Source: Flammeovirga agarivorans (GTDB lineage Bacteria > Bacteroidota > Bacteroidia > Cytophagales > Flammeovirgaceae). From it: DNA of 64,000 bases. The DNA lies in assembly GCF_012641475.1 (NCBI RefSeq), contig NZ_JABAIL010000008.1:62001-126000 (forward strand), in the 5' to 3' direction. The position numbers and the translations under genes are program-made. This document shows, piece by piece, positions 63,423 through 64,000 of the stretch (positions within the stretch are counted from its first letter, which is position 1; each line of letters begins with the position of its first letter). Under the pieces are notes generated by a model. The model worked only from the letters and a program-made list of their open reading frames with translations, made no database searches and was not told the DNA's origin.

Positions 63423-64000
63423 ATGATGATAAGAATTTTACTCAACAAAATTACAGCTATCTGTGCTTTTCTCGCTATCGTAGCTCTCCAAGGAAAGGCT
63501 TTTGCTCAAGACGCATTTTATGTAGATGCAGAAATTGGTGAAGACTTAATCTCTGAAACAATTGATGATGAAGAGATCATTTATGGTTTAACACCAGAAC
63601 ATCCTTTTAAAACATTAGGCTTTATCCTTTACCACACAACAAGTATTGGAGAAGGGAAAGAAGGAGCCTATACAGGAGAATACTCGAATTTAACGGAGAT
63701 CAATATTTATATTAAAGGTATTGCAAAAGTAGACAATCAGACAATTTCTGGAGGTTCAAAAATGTATACGTTTTATGGTGAAGGAGCAGATAAAACATTC
63801 TTACAGCCAACGGACGAATACGATAATACAGTACAAGGTTTAGTATTTAATACCACTGCTGTTCTTCATGATCTTACACTAAGAAATTATAATTCCACCG
63901 TTAATGGTCCTGCAATAAAAATTAACCCTACAGGAGCCGGTACTTTGAATAATGTCAACGTAATTGACAATTATGGGAGTAACAATGGTGGAGCAATCTA
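63423..64000 (+). CDS. Exported beta-helix protein, 3' end outside window
   Basis: The frame is open from the ATG at 63423 (ATGATGATAAGAATT, signal peptide ending near LQGKAFAQ) to the window end, giving 192 residues. It resembles the first part of the 52.6-kb protein: AFYVDAEIGED near the start, SGGSKMYTFYGEGADKTFL, then HDLTLRNYNSTVNGPAIKI and NVNVIDNYGSNNGGAI. This is the polymorphic beta-helix pattern with GGAI steps. By analogy it may continue into MBG-type repeats and a T9SS sorting domain, but this cannot be seen. It is preceded by the shared upstream motif. Confidence 0.8.
   Translation, partial: MMIRILLNKITAICAFLAIVALQGKAFAQDAFYVDAEIGEDLISETIDDEEIIYGLTPEHPFKTLGFILYHTTSIGEGKEGAYTGEYSNLTEINIYIKGIAKVDNQTISGGSKMYTFYGEGADKTFLQPTDEYDNTVQGLVFNTTAVLHDLTLRNYNSTVNGPAIKINPTGAGTLNNVNVIDNYGSNNGGAI

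Noticed and set aside
1-64000. CRISPR arrays, insertion sequences, tRNA or rRNA genes
   Set aside because: No short direct-repeat arrays, transposase genes or tRNA-like cloverleaf sequences were recognised by eye on either strand.

Overview
This is an AT-rich (about one third G+C, judged by eye) chromosomal segment from a member of the Bacteroidota, most likely a marine polysaccharide degrader of the Flammeovirga/Cytophagales type. The evidence is the set of type IX secretion (T9SS) C-terminal sorting domains: nine complete proteins end in a domain of the form 'YPNP...G.Y.....', and a tenth probable case is cut by the window edge. Lipoprotein signals fit this phylum, and so does the density of sulfatases and galactan-type glycoside hydrolases. 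The species assignment is inference.

Region 1 (1-17 kb) is mixed accessory and housekeeping content. It holds the 3' part of a deoxyhypusine-synthase-like gene, a TPR-CHAT protease-like protein, two alpha/beta hydrolases with Cys in the nucleophile position, a VOC protein, two AraC regulators, and an exported choloylglycine-hydrolase-family Ntn hydrolase. It also holds an RDD membrane protein, a CatB/Vat-type acetyltransferase, a RidA protein, a T9SS-exported propeller protein, a small NTF2-like/hydrolase operon and a flavodoxin-fold quinone reductase.

Region 2 (17.5-64 kb) reads as one large sulfated-polysaccharide utilisation locus. Five paralogous right-handed beta-helix proteins (17.5, 23.0, 26.2, 49.7 and 58.5 kb) carry shuffled binding and Ig-like modules and T9SS sorting domains. 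They alternate with four formylglycine sulfatases (21.2, 42.7, 56.8 and 61.2 kb). Also present are a large propeller-containing enzyme that may be a GH150 lambda-carrageenase-like protein (30.2 kb), a GH2 beta-galactosidase, a GH29 fucosidase/galactosidase, a GH50 agarase-family enzyme and two exported esterase-like hydrolases. A beta-helix protein with 11 MBG-type Ig repeats lies at 52.6 kb, and a related gene runs off the right edge. A LytS/LytR-type two-component pair sits in the middle. No SusC/SusD pair, SusE-like protein or hybrid two-component regulator is visible.

The working model is inference. T9SS-delivered beta-helix enzymes, the 30-kb enzyme and one T9SS sulfatase would attack a sulfated galactan at or outside the cell surface. 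Lipoprotein or periplasmic sulfatases with GH2, GH29 and GH50 would finish the oligosaccharides. GH50+GH2+GH29 points to an agaran/porphyran-like substrate, while the GH150 candidate points to a carrageenan, so the substrate is unresolved. Many convincing intrinsic terminators separate most of these genes into single-gene units. One strong terminator hairpin with no gene in front of it lies in the leader of the 49.7-kb gene.
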